This document shows positions 55,490 to 64,000 of a stretch of 64,000 nt of DNA, piece by piece; position 1 is the first letter of the stretch; the number at the start of each line of letters is the position of its first letter. The translations under genes and the position numbers were made by a program. The notes under the pieces are model-generated. The model made no database searches. It saw nothing but the letters and a program-made list of their open reading frames with translations, and was not told the DNA's origin. The stretch is from positions 3,286,001 through 3,350,000 of the forward strand of contig NC_015554.1 of the NCBI RefSeq assembly GCF_000213655.1, in the 5' to 3' direction. The stretch is from Alteromonas naphthalenivorans (lineage in GTDB: Bacteria > Pseudomonadota > Gammaproteobacteria > Enterobacterales > Alteromonadaceae).

Positions 55490-56854
55490 CTATTCAAAAA
55501 GCGCTTTATGTAAGTCCTTCACTATTTTATCGCTGTCAGTTTCATTCACTAGGAATGACAGATTGTGCGGATTCGCACCGAAACAAATCATGCGCAAGTT
55601 AAAGTCAGACACCGCAGCAAAAATCTTGCTAGACACACCAATTGCCGTTTGCATGTGGTTACCGACCACAGTGACTAAGTCGTAACCGTTCTCTACTTTC
55701 ACATCACAAATAGTTTCAAGCTCTGCAATGGTTTCTTTGTTTAAGCGCTGTGCCACTGAATTGGCAGGGTTGTCTAAGGTAAACGACACCGAAATTTCCG
55801 ACGTAGTCACCAAATCCACACTTAGCTTGTGCTTAGCGATGATGGCAAAAACCTGCTGTAGGAAGCCCTGAGCATACATCATCTTGGGTGTTTTCACTGT
55901 TACCATAACTTGGTCTTTACGGCGAGTAATGGCACGATAAGGTGGTTCTTCAACACAATCGCGAACAATCCAAGTACCGCCTTTTTCTGGCTCTTTGCTT
56001 GAACCCACAAACACTTTAATATTTTTACGTAGGGCTGGCTCCATGGTGGCAGGATGCAGTACCTTAGCACCAAATGTCGCCATTTCAGCCGCTTCTTCAA
56101 AGCTAAGTTCTGGTAATGGGCGAGCAGCAGCAGTAATTCGTGGATCGGTAGTATAAACCCCAATCACGTCTGTCCATATTTCACAGGCGTCAGCGTCTAA
56201 TGCTTCTGCTAGAAGCGCGGCAGTAAAATCAGAACCACCACGACCTAAGGTCGTAGTTCGCCCTTCATCATCGGCTCCCACAAACCCTTGTGTAACCACA
56301 ATGGCATTTTCAATTTCAGGGGCCAGCAACTGCTTTGCCAAAGCTTCAATAGTGTCTATCTGTGGCACTGCTTCACCAAATTCACTGTCGGTGCGCAAGA
56401 CTTTGCGTACATCGAAGTTCATGGTAGTCACATTTTGTTCAGCTACTTTTTGTTCGGCTAAGACTGCACTGAACATCAATGACGACATGCGCTCCCCCAT
56501 AGAAAGCAACTGATCTTTCAAATCGTTTCTATGTAAAATCTCTTCGTGGAACGCTAGCGATTTCATTTCATCTAGCAAATCATTTAGCTTGCTTTCAACC
56601 GAGCTCTTATCTGCAAGCTTGTTGAGAATGGCAAGTTCAATATCAACAATAGATTGGCAAGTAGATTCTATTTGCTCTTGGGTAAGTGGGCTGTGCGCTA
56701 AATTCACCAGGTGGTTTGTCACCCCTGCTGATGCACTTACTACCACGATACGGGTCGCACTGTTTGAGGCAACAATTCGCGCACAGTTTTGCATCACTTC
56801 ATAGTTCGCAACACTGGTTCCGCCGAACTTGGCGATGGTTAAAGCATTTGCCAC
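55490..56854 (-). CDS. lysC: Aspartate kinase, lysine-sensitive type (LysC-like)
   Basis: A 454-residue monofunctional aspartokinase, the first step toward lysine, threonine and methionine. The kinase domain starts with IAKFGGTSVANYEVM and contains GRGGSDFTAALLAEALDADACEIWTDVIGV (about 207-236, quoted in parts). Two ACT domains at the C terminus (about 300-450) serve amino-acid feedback. The length and lack of a homoserine dehydrogenase domain match E. coli LysC. The start is a GTG after CGGAG. Only 72 bp separate it from the upstream gene, too short for a lysine riboswitch; two small hairpins lie there (56900-56926 and 56879-56893). Confidence 0.93.
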   Translation of the reverse strand: MANALTIAKFGGTSVANYEVMQNCARIVASNSATRIVVVSASAGVTNHLVNLAHSPLTQEQIESTCQSIVDIELAILNKLADKSSVESKLNDLLDEMKSLAFHEEILHRNDLKDQLLSMGERMSSLMFSAVLAEQKVAEQNVTTMNFDVRKVLRTDSEFGEAVPQIDTIEALAKQLLAPEIENAIVVTQGFVGADDEGRTTTLGRGGSDFTAALLAEALDADACEIWTDVIGVYTTDPRITAAARPLPELSFEEAAEMATFGAKVLHPATMEPALRKNIKVFVGSSKEPEKGGTWIVRDCVEEPPYRAITRRKDQVMVTVKTPKMMYAQGFLQQVFAIIAKHKLSVDLVTTSEISVSFTLDNPANSVAQRLNKETIAELETICDVKVENGYDLVTVVGNHMQTAIGVSSKIFAAVSDFNLRMICFGANPHNLSFLVNETDSDKIVKDLHKALFE

Positions 56855-56926
56855 GATTTTACTCCGAATTTCTTTTACCGAGCATACTGCTCGATACCGA
56901 CCGGCGAATTAATTATTCGCACCGGT

Positions 56927-57376
56927 TTAACGATTAATTTCTATCTGGTCACCCACACGAATGTCATGTGAAGCGAACCACCCTTGGTTCATTTCTAGCG
57001 CGTAGAGTACCTCTTTAGTTGCCTGCACTGACGTTAGGTCGTGAGGCTCTAGAGGTTTTATATCTGTAATTACGCCATTTCTGTCGATATAGGCGACATC
57101 TAAAGCAACATTTGTATTCTTCATCCACATACTGGCGTATCGCGGCGATGCAAACTTAAAAAACATTCCACAGTCATCACACAGTGATTCTCTGAACATT
57201 AACCCTTGAGCACGTTGTTCAAAAGAATGCGCGTATTCCATTTGGTAAAGTTTTCCATCAATCGTTAAAGTAACTTGATCAAACTTTACGCTAGGTTCCA
57301 TTTGCGCGCTGGCATTTAAAGCGCCATACCCTAGAAGCACAAAAAGCGCGATTGCGATGACAGTAGTTTTAGCCAT
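56927..57376 (-). CDS. Exported DUF192 protein
   Basis: A 149-residue protein with a signal peptide (about 1-24, ending ASAQ). The mature part is the DUF192 fold: SFEQRAQGLMFRESLCDDCGMFFKF (about 51-75, quoted in parts), WMKNTNVALDVAYID and the late VLYALEMNQGWF. The RAQGLMFR and MWMKNT motifs are typical. Function of the family is not established. It lies between acnB and lysC, with a terminator separating it from acnB. Confidence 0.88.
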   Translation of the reverse strand: MAKTTVIAIALFVLLGYGALNASAQMEPSVKFDQVTLTIDGKLYQMEYAHSFEQRAQGLMFRESLCDDCGMFFKFASPRYASMWMKNTNVALDVAYIDRNGVITDIKPLEPHDLTSVQATKEVLYALEMNQGWFASHDIRVGDQIEINR

Positions 57377-57396
57377 TAGACATTCCTTTTACCCAT

Positions 57397-57429
57397 AAAA
57401 AAAGCCGGACACTTACGGCGCCCGGCTTT
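57397..57429 (-). terminator. Terminator after acnB
   Basis: AAAGCCGG (57401-57408) and CCGGCTTT (57422-57429) with a 13-nt loop are followed on the minus strand by a run of T. It is located 17 bp after the acnB stop. Confidence 0.9.
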
Positions 57430-57446
57430 GTAGTTTATACACTAAA

Positions 57447-60059
57447 TCAGGCAACATTCAACGTTGGAATGATATTGGCCTTTGCCTCTTCCTCTGCCTT
57501 CTTGAAACTTGGCATTTTATCGAAGTTTAAGTAACGGAATACTTCAGACGACATGGAGTTAATTTTGCTCGCATATTCCATGTATTCTTCTGCCGTGGGA
57601 ATACGGCCAACGATAGCACCTACCGCCGCTAATTCAGCCGACGTAAGGTACACATTCGCCCCGTCACCTAAACGGTTAGGGAAGTTTCTGGTAGAGGTAG
57701 ACAGCACCGTAGCACCTGCATTTACACGTGCTTGGTTACCCATACACAATGAACACCCGGGCATTTCTGTACGCACGCCCACTCGCCCATAAATGTTGTA
57801 GTAGCCTTCTTCCATCAACTGAGCCTTATCCATTTTCGTGGGTGGCGACATCCACAAACGGGTAGGTAGGGTTTTATTGAACTGCTCAAGTAACTTACCG
57901 GCCGCTCTAAAGTGACCAATGTTTGTCATACATGAACCAATAAAGACCTCATCTACGTTCTCACCAGCTACTTCTGATAAGGTTTTCGCATCATCAGGAT
58001 CGTTAGGGCAACAAACGATAGGCTCCTTAATATCGCTAAGGTCTATCTCGATAATTTCTTTGTACTCAGCATCTGCATCGGCGCGCATAAGTTCAGGGTT
58101 GGCCAACCACTCTTCCATCTTCTGAGCACGGCGTTCAAGCGTACGTGGGTCACCGTAACCTTCGTTAATCATCCAACGAAGCATAGTGATGTTTGAGTTC
58201 AGGTATTCAGCAATAGACTCTTCTGAAAGGTTAATACTGCAGCCCGCCGCAGAACGCTCTGCCGATGCATCAGATAATTCAAATGCTTGCTCTACCGTTA
58301 GGTGTTCCAGCCCTTCAATTTCAAGTACGCGACCAGAGAACGCATTAATTTTGCCTTTCTTCTCTACGGTAAGTAAGCCTTGCTTAATACCGTATAACGG
58401 AATGGCGTGTACTAAATCACGCAGGGTAATGCCCGGCTGCATTTCGCCTTTAAAACGAACCAGAATGGATTCAGGCATATCAAGGGGCATCACACCGGTT
58501 GCTGCAGCAAAAGCCACTAAGCCAGACCCTGCTGGGAATGAAATGCCCAATGGGAAACGGGTGTGTGAATCGCCACCGGTACCTACTGTGTCTGGCAACA
58601 ACATGCGGTTTAACCAGCTGTGAATAATGCCGTCGCCGGGGCGAAGGGATACTCCGCCTCGGTTCATCATGAAGTCTGGCAAGGTATGCTGAGTTTCAAT
58701 ATCAACAGGCTTAGGGTATGCCGCGGTATGACAAAACGACTGCATGGTTAAGTCGGCAGTGAAACCAAGACAGGCTAAGTCTTTTAGCTCATCTCGCGTC
58801 ATAGGGCCTGTAGTATCTTGCGAACCAACGGTGGTCATCTTAGGTTCGCAATAGGTGCCGGGGCGAATGCCTTCTACGCCACATGCTTTACCTACCATCT
58901 TCTGGGCAAGAGTGTAGCCCTTACCGGTATCGGCAGGTTGTTCTGGCGTGCGGAACAAATCTGTTGCGCCTAAACCTAATGTTTCTCGTGCTTTTTCAGT
59001 GAGCGCGCGGCCAATAATAAGGTTGATTCGACCACCAGCGCGTACTTCATCTAAAATGACTTTAGATTTGTATTCGTACTCAGCTAACACTTCACCTGTT
59101 TCATGGTTGGTAATTTTGCCTTCAAACGGGTAGATGTCGATAACATCGCCCATATTCATTTTTTCTACATCAGCTTCAAAAACCAAGGCCCCAGCGTCTT
59201 CCATAGTATTGAAGAAAATGGGTGCTACTTTGCTGCCAATACATACACCGCCGCCGCGCTTATTTGGCACGCCAGGTAAATCTTCACCAAAGAACCACAG
59301 CACTGAGTTGGTGGCCGATTTACGTGAAGAGCCGGTTCCTACCACATCTCCTACAAAGGCAACGGGATAACCTTGGTTTTTTACATCTTCGATTTGCTTC
59401 ATTGGGCCTTTAACACCATGCTCTTCTGGCTCTAAGCCATCACGGGTCATCTTATAAGCGGCTAAGGCGTGAAGAGGAATGTCTGGGCGCGACCACGCAT
59501 CTGGGGCGGGAGACAAGTCGTCGGTATTGGTTTCACCGGTTACTTTAAATACAGAGTAAGTGATTTTATCGTCCATTAATTTACGCGAGGTAAACCACTC
59601 ACCTTCTGCCCACGACTTAATAATGTCAGTGGCAAATTCATTTCCGGCTTTGTGTTTTTCTTCAACATCATGGTAGGCGTCAAACATAAGCAGCGTGTGC
59701 TTAAGTTCTTTAGCCGCTAGTGGCGCTAGGCCCTCATCGTCGAGAAGCTCAACTAATGTCACGATGTTGTAGCCACCATGCATGTTGCCTAGAAGCTCAA
59801 TGGCCTTTTCTTTTGAAATTAACGAGCAGCTGTCCTCGCCTTTAACGATAGCACTTAGGAAACCGGCTTTAACGTAAGCGGCCTCATCTACGCCAGGTGG
59901 AACACGTTCAGACAACAATTCTAGTAGATTGTCTGCTTCGCCTTCTGGTGGATTTTTAATTAACTCAACCAAGCCTGCTACCTGTTCAGCATTTAGCGGC
60001 TTTGGAGGGATCCCTTCAACAGCACGTTCTTCTACGTGTTTGCGATAGTCTTGTAACAC
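57447..60059 (-). CDS. acnB: Aconitate hydratase B / 2-methylisocitrate dehydratase
   Basis: An 870-residue AcnB of the TCA cycle, interconverting citrate and isocitrate through a [4Fe-4S] cluster. Cluster ligands lie in GSCMTNIGHFRAAG and GCSLCMGNQAR. The N-terminal HEAT-like domain, swivel domain (DVVGTGSSRKSATNSVL) and catalytic domains are all present and closely follow the E. coli enzyme. The GTG at 60059 (protein begins MLQDYRKHVEER) is chosen: GAGGAAG lies 7 bp upstream and it matches the usual start, while a 21-codon upstream extension does not. Confidence 0.97.
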   Translation of the reverse strand: MLQDYRKHVEERAVEGIPPKPLNAEQVAGLVELIKNPPEGEADNLLELLSERVPPGVDEAAYVKAGFLSAIVKGEDSCSLISKEKAIELLGNMHGGYNIVTLVELLDDEGLAPLAAKELKHTLLMFDAYHDVEEKHKAGNEFATDIIKSWAEGEWFTSRKLMDDKITYSVFKVTGETNTDDLSPAPDAWSRPDIPLHALAAYKMTRDGLEPEEHGVKGPMKQIEDVKNQGYPVAFVGDVVGTGSSRKSATNSVLWFFGEDLPGVPNKRGGGVCIGSKVAPIFFNTMEDAGALVFEADVEKMNMGDVIDIYPFEGKITNHETGEVLAEYEYKSKVILDEVRAGGRINLIIGRALTEKARETLGLGATDLFRTPEQPADTGKGYTLAQKMVGKACGVEGIRPGTYCEPKMTTVGSQDTTGPMTRDELKDLACLGFTADLTMQSFCHTAAYPKPVDIETQHTLPDFMMNRGGVSLRPGDGIIHSWLNRMLLPDTVGTGGDSHTRFPLGISFPAGSGLVAFAAATGVMPLDMPESILVRFKGEMQPGITLRDLVHAIPLYGIKQGLLTVEKKGKINAFSGRVLEIEGLEHLTVEQAFELSDASAERSAAGCSINLSEESIAEYLNSNITMLRWMINEGYGDPRTLERRAQKMEEWLANPELMRADADAEYKEIIEIDLSDIKEPIVCCPNDPDDAKTLSEVAGENVDEVFIGSCMTNIGHFRAAGKLLEQFNKTLPTRLWMSPPTKMDKAQLMEEGYYNIYGRVGVRTEMPGCSLCMGNQARVNAGATVLSTSTRNFPNRLGDGANVYLTSAELAAVGAIVGRIPTAEEYMEYASKINSMSSEVFRYLNFDKMPSFKKAEEEAKANIIPTLNVA

Positions 60060-60383
60060 GATGTCTTCCTCTTGGTTTAGCTTGCGCAATGGGAATAACG
60101 GTCTTGTACGGTCTTGACGCAAGGTCTGATTAAAAATACTTCATAAGTATAACGATTAACCTGCCTAAATTAAATTTTTGAGGCTTTTTATTCGCTTATA
60201 GTCGCCATTCAGCGCGCTTAATATTGAACGATTAAAGCTATTAAAAACTCTAAAATTAAACCCTAAAAGCAATCACATTTATTGGGTGTTATTGCTTCCT
60301 AGGATTATTCCCTGTCATCATTGAAATGGAGGCGATAATCGTGGAACACAAGCTCGGTTTGAACACCACTGGGGGATAACATC

Positions 60384-61400
60384 TTATAAATCGGGAAGGT
60401 CTTTGTCTGGGCGTACATGCCTAAAGCTTGCAAATCGGGGGATCCCCTTCTTTGTTACGCCAAAGTATTTGAAGGTGATCCAACTGTTCATTGGAGGCGG
60501 ATATCGGCGCTGTTTCATACTAAACCCCGTGCCGATTTTAAATTGTACCCCTTCGGGCGTCTCGACCATAAGCGAGCCCATCATGCCGGCGAACTTTCCT
60601 TTACCTTTTACATAGCCAACCACTTTGGCTTCAGCATCGTTGAACCGTTTCGCTTTTAATAATTGATTACTGCGTCCGTCCTGATAAAAAGCAGCTTTGT
60701 GATGTAGCATTAGGCCTTCACCGCCCTTCGCAGTGACCTCATCTATTTTCGCTTCAAGAAGCCGCTGAGAATCCAACGTAAACTGGGGGATAGTAGTTAA
60801 ACTATTGCTATTTGCTTGCTTTACCAGTGCCTCCATCGTAGACAAGCGTGTGGCAAACGGGACATGACTGACGGGCATATCAAACAGCATCATCTTCACC
60901 GTCCTCCAGCGTTCATCAGGCGTATGACTAAGCACAATAGAAGCGATAGCTTCAAAACTGCTTCGCTGAGTCCATAGCTCTCCATCAAGGGCTACATCAG
61001 GCCAGTTCTTGGTAAACCACTCAGGTGCGTGAATTTTATTACCGTTGCGGGTAAGAAGCTGCGTACCCGTCCAGCGGGCACGCACGCCATCTAACTTTTC
61101 GCTAACCAAATACTCAGCAATATTGATGTAGTCACTCTTATTGTAGGTCGCTGCCAATTGGATAGGCATTACACCCTGCTCTGTCACGGGTTTAATAGGG
61201 CTAAACAACGGCTTGGCGACATTAGCCATCGGCTTAGCAGCATCAGAAATTGGCTTAGCAAAGTCAGACATCGGTTCAGTTGTGTCAGACGTTAGGTAAG
61301 TGACGGGGGTGGCAACGGGTGTCGCAACGGGTGTGGCAAATGAAACTGTAGGCTGGCTTATCGCAAGTAGTAGTATCGAGATAACATATTTAATATTCAT
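60384..61400 (-). CDS. Exported ATP-dependent DNA ligase (LigE-like)
   Basis: A 338-residue minimal ATP-dependent ligase with a signal peptide (about 1-22), so a periplasmic location is likely. The adenylation motif I is EKLDGVRARW with Lys102. Later motifs include ALDGELW, GGEGLMLHH and the motif V-like LLKAKRFNDAEAKVVGY, followed by an OB fold (GSLMVETPEGVQFKIGTGF). No BRCT or zinc domain is present. Residues 22-72 form a low-complexity Pro/Ala linker with repeated TPVA and AKP units. The ATG at 61400 is preferred over an upstream TTG. Similar exported ligases occur in gammaproteobacteria and may act on external or damaged DNA. Confidence 0.87.
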   Translation of the reverse strand: MNIKYVISILLLAISQPTVSFATPVATPVATPVTYLTSDTTEPMSDFAKPISDAAKPMANVAKPLFSPIKPVTEQGVMPIQLAATYNKSDYINIAEYLVSEKLDGVRARWTGTQLLTRNGNKIHAPEWFTKNWPDVALDGELWTQRSSFEAIASIVLSHTPDERWRTVKMMLFDMPVSHVPFATRLSTMEALVKQANSNSLTTIPQFTLDSQRLLEAKIDEVTAKGGEGLMLHHKAAFYQDGRSNQLLKAKRFNDAEAKVVGYVKGKGKFAGMMGSLMVETPEGVQFKIGTGFSMKQRRYPPPMNSWITFKYFGVTKKGIPRFASFRHVRPDKDLPDL

Positions 61401-61487
61401 TTTGGCATTCTTGTTAAAAAACAAAAAGCTTACGCTTATCAACTTATGTGTAAACTGGGCTTAAGGTGGGTTTACATGAAGGCTTTG

Positions 61488-61521
61488 AATACAGGCGGAA
61501 TACAGGCGGAAATACAGGTGG
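61488..61521 (+). repeat. Three tandem copies of an 11-bp unit
   Basis: AATACAGGCGG occurs at 61488-61498 and 61499-61509, and a third copy with one change (AATACAGGTGG) is at 61511-61521. It lies in the non-coding gap upstream of the ligase gene. Confidence 0.8.
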
Positions 61522-61533
61522 GAATAGAGATAT

Positions 61534-61562
61534 AAAAAAGCCCCAACCGAGGTTGAGGCTTT
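61534..61562 (-). terminator. Terminator after the second aconitase gene
   Basis: AAAGCCTCAACC and GGTTGGGGCTTT pair over 12 positions, one of them a wobble pair, with a very short loop. Six T follow on the minus strand. It lies about 40 bp after the stop. Confidence 0.88.
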
Positions 61563-61601
61563 ATATGCTAGTTGCTATTTAGCGTAAGGTTAAATAGCGT
61601 T

Positions 61602-64000
61602 TTAGCCTACTGTTTTAACAGCAACGCTTGGCTCGAACTTAGCTTTAACGCTCATGTCTTCTGCTGGCGGCGCGAAGTCAGTAAGGTTAATACCCTCAAC
61701 CGCAGCTTTGTACTCTTCCATTGTTGGGAAGCGACCTAGCACAGCAGATAGCACGACTAATGGTGTTGAACCAAGAAGTGACTCACCTTTCTTCTCGTTA
61801 GAGTCGGCAACAACACGACCTTGGAATAAGCGCGTAGAGGTAGCAATTACCGTATCACCAGGTTCTGCCTTTTCTTGGTTACCCATACAAAGGTTACATC
61901 CTGGACGCTCTAGGTACATGATGTTGTCGTACTTGGTACGCGCAGATTCTTTTGGCTTGTCGTCGTTAAACTCGAAACCTGCGTACTTAGTAAGAATGTC
62001 CCAATCGCCTTCCGCTTTTAGTTCATCAACAATGTTGTATGTTGGTGGTGCAACAACAAGTGGTACGTTAAACGACACGCTGCCATTTTGCTTTTCTAAA
62101 TTACGAAGCATTTGAGCGATAATCTGCATGTCACCTTTGTGAACCATACAAGAACCAACAAAGGCTAAATCAACAGTTTTGCCGTCGTAGAAAGAAACTG
62201 GGCGAATAACGTCATGGGTATAACGCTTGGAAACGTCATCGTTATTTACGTCTGGGTCAGCAATCATTGGCTCGTCGATTTGGTCTAAATCAACAACCAC
62301 TTCTGCGTAGTATTTTGCGCTGTCATCTGGTGCAAGCGCTGGCTCTTCGCCAGACTCGATTTCAGCAATACGCTTATCAGCAAGGTCAATCAAACCTTGA
62401 AGCATGCTGGCATCGTTTTCCATGCCCTTATCGATCATTATCTGAATGCGGCTCTTCGCCACTTCTAGCGACTTGATCATAGTCTCGTCGTTAGAAATAC
62501 AGATTGAGGCTTTCGCCTTCATTTCTGCTGTCCAGTCGGTAAAGGTAAACGCTTGGTCAGCAAGCAAAGTACCGATTTGCACTTCAATAACACGACCTTG
62601 GAACACATTCTCACCGCCAAATTGCTTCAGCATTTGAGCTTGAGTAGCATGAACAACGTCACGGAAGTCCATGTGGCTCTTCATGTGGCCTTTAAAGGTC
62701 ACTTTAACCGACTCTGGAATTGGCATCGCCGCTTCACCTGTCGCAAGCGCTACCGCTACCGTACCCGAGTCAGCTCCGAACGCGACGCCTTTAGACATAC
62801 GTGTATGTGAGTCACCACCAATGATAATAGCGCGATCGTCAACGGTAATATCGTTCAATACTTTGTGAATAACGTCAGTCATTGCATGGTAAACCCCTTT
62901 AGGGTCACGTGCCGTGATTACGCCAAAGTTATTCATGAAAGACATAAGCTTAGGAATATTAGCTTGGGCTTTCTTATCCCATACCGACGCTGTGTGACAG
63001 CCCGACTGGTATGCACCGTCTACAAGCGGAGAAATAGTTGATGCTGCCATCGACTCTAGCTCTTGGCATGTCATCGGGCCGGTTGTATCTTGTGAGCCTA
63101 CAATGTTTACTTTAACGCGAACGTCTGAGCCAGCGTGAAGCGGAGTCTCAGACTTAACGCCTACCGCATTGCGGTTAAAGATTTTTTCAACAGCTGTTAG
63201 ACCTTGGTTCGCTACAGATACTTCTTTCGAACGTGCATAAACTTCAGGTACGTCTGTACCTAACACTTTTGCAGCAAAAGTTTGTAACTGCTTACCAAAC
63301 GTTACCGCGTAAGAACCACCGGCTTTCATAAACTCCATTTTTTGCGGAGTGAAAGCGCTTGATATATCAGCAAGTTCTTCTGAGCCGTTAAACAGTTTCT
63401 TCGCTTTAGTGTCGATGGTAAGCACGGTGCCTGTAGCAACAGAATATGCTTCTTCTAACACTGGGTCGCCGTTAGCATCGCGAACCACATCACCGTTAGC
63501 ATCCGTCTTTTTAACCCAGTTTTTAAGGTCTAAACCAATACCGCCGGTAACGTCTACGGTCGTTAAGAAGATAGGCGCGATACCGTTGGTACCTGCAACT
63601 ACTGGCGCTTTGTTCACAAATGGAATGTAAGGGCTTGCTGCCTCACCGGCCCAAAGTGCAACGTTATTCACACCTGACATACGCGAAGAACCTACGCCCA
63701 TGGTGCCTTTTTCAGCAATAAGCATTACTTTAGCGTTAGGGTGCTTTTTACCTAGCTCAACAATTTCTTGCTGTGCTTCAGGGGTGATCATGCACTGACC
63801 GTGTAGCTCGCGATCTGCACGAGAGTGAGCTTGGTTACCAGGAGAAAGCAAATCAGTAGAGATATCACCTTCTGCAGCAATATAAGTCACTACATCAATT
63901 TTTTCTGGAACGTCAGGCAGTTTAGTAAAGAACTCTGCTTTTGCGTAGCTCTCTAGGATCTCTTTTGCTATCACATTACCTGCGTTGTAAGACGCTTCTA
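61602..64000 (-). CDS. Divergent aconitate hydratase B-like protein (5' end beyond the window)
   Basis: At least 799 codons, open to the window edge. The first in-window candidate start, a GTG at 63974, is not a true start because the frame continues upstream with EASYNAGN. The protein is an aconitase of the AcnB group with cluster motifs FVGSCMVHKG and RPGCNLCMGNQ and the GSQDTTGPMT segment shared with AcnB. It differs from the neighbouring acnB in carrying long unique regions (WAGEAASPYIPFVN; TKKTDANGD-like insert; CHTASVWDKKAQANIP). By recall it closely resembles the AcnB-like proteins of Bacteroidota, about 920 residues long. A similar TCA or methylcitrate role is likely. Confidence 0.9.
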   Translation of the reverse strand, partial: EASYNAGNVIAKEILESYAKAEFFTKLPDVPEKIDVVTYIAAEGDISTDLLSPGNQAHSRADRELHGQCMITPEAQQEIVELGKKHPNAKVMLIAEKGTMGVGSSRMSGVNNVALWAGEAASPYIPFVNKAPVVAGTNGIAPIFLTTVDVTGGIGLDLKNWVKKTDANGDVVRDANGDPVLEEAYSVATGTVLTIDTKAKKLFNGSEELADISSAFTPQKMEFMKAGGSYAVTFGKQLQTFAAKVLGTDVPEVYARSKEVSVANQGLTAVEKIFNRNAVGVKSETPLHAGSDVRVKVNIVGSQDTTGPMTCQELESMAASTISPLVDGAYQSGCHTASVWDKKAQANIPKLMSFMNNFGVITARDPKGVYHAMTDVIHKVLNDITVDDRAIIIGGDSHTRMSKGVAFGADSGTVAVALATGEAAMPIPESVKVTFKGHMKSHMDFRDVVHATQAQMLKQFGGENVFQGRVIEVQIGTLLADQAFTFTDWTAEMKAKASICISNDETMIKSLEVAKSRIQIMIDKGMENDASMLQGLIDLADKRIAEIESGEEPALAPDDSAKYYAEVVVDLDQIDEPMIADPDVNNDDVSKRYTHDVIRPVSFYDGKTVDLAFVGSCMVHKGDMQIIAQMLRNLEKQNGSVSFNVPLVVAPPTYNIVDELKAEGDWDILTKYAGFEFNDDKPKESARTKYDNIMYLERPGCNLCMGNQEKAEPGDTVIATSTRLFQGRVVADSNEKKGESLLGSTPLVVLSAVLGRFPTMEEYKAAVEGINLTDFAPPAEDMSVKAKFEPSVAVKTVG

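Noticed and set aside
56855..56926. Possible lysine riboswitch before lysC
   Set aside because: The gap is 72 bp and holds only two short stems; the riboswitch needs about 170-200 nt of conserved leader.

Overview
The window is a stretch of gammaproteobacterial chromosome, most likely from Alteromonas or a close relative (Alteromonadaceae). This is inferred from gene order and protein character. Nearly all of it is housekeeping DNA arranged in blocks known from E. coli, Vibrio and Shewanella. No tRNA, rRNA, CRISPR array, insertion sequence or prophage was seen.

Layout. 1-1384: the tail of a DegQ-type protease, then degS. 1498-6202 (minus): murA, ibaG, mlaBCDEF, covering peptidoglycan precursor synthesis and phospholipid retrograde transport. 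6611-14454 (plus): yrbG, kdsD, kdsC, lptC, lptA, lptB, rpoN, hpf, ptsN, rapZ, npr, with several stop/start overlaps, covering Kdo synthesis, LPS export, sigma-54 and the nitrogen PTS; mgtE follows. 16009-19723 (minus): a small degraded region with a double-Cache sensor gene broken by a frameshift, an AraC-type regulator broken by one in-frame TAG, and an orphan membrane-anchored protein. 19865-23689 (minus): sspB, sspA and the bc1 complex genes petC, petB, petA. 24040-31575 (minus): an accessory uptake module with an AbgB-like M20 amidohydrolase, an M14 carboxypeptidase, a TonB-dependent transducer with STN domain, a FecR-like anti-sigma factor and a FecI-like ECF sigma factor. 31717-32550: rpsI and rplM. 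32838-34466 (plus): a substrate-binding-like protein and a repeat protein. 34517-46073 (minus): mazG, relA, rlmD, acpS, pdxJ, recO, a small orphan, recJ, dsbC, xerD, djlA. 46515-53124 (plus): lptD, surA, pdxA, rsmA, apaG, apaH. 53351-55375: a chemoreceptor. 55490-64000 (minus): lysC, a DUF192 protein, acnB, an exported ATP-dependent DNA ligase and a second, divergent aconitase that runs off the window end.

The most interesting signal is in the accessory module. The sigma-factor gene and the TonB receptor gene are each preceded, 32-37 bp before the start codon, by the same two-part element: GGAGGG, 12 bp, CTGCGTATTAG. This looks like the ECF sigma factor's own promoter and implies an autoregulated surface-signalling circuit. 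That circuit would control a receptor lying next to two exported peptidases or amidohydrolases. The module sits between rpsI and petA, genes that are adjacent in several relatives, which suggests insertion. Other points of note are the two aconitase-B-type genes of apparently different ancestry separated only by the ligase gene, a sigma-28-type promoter before the chemoreceptor, and a structured leader before rplM.
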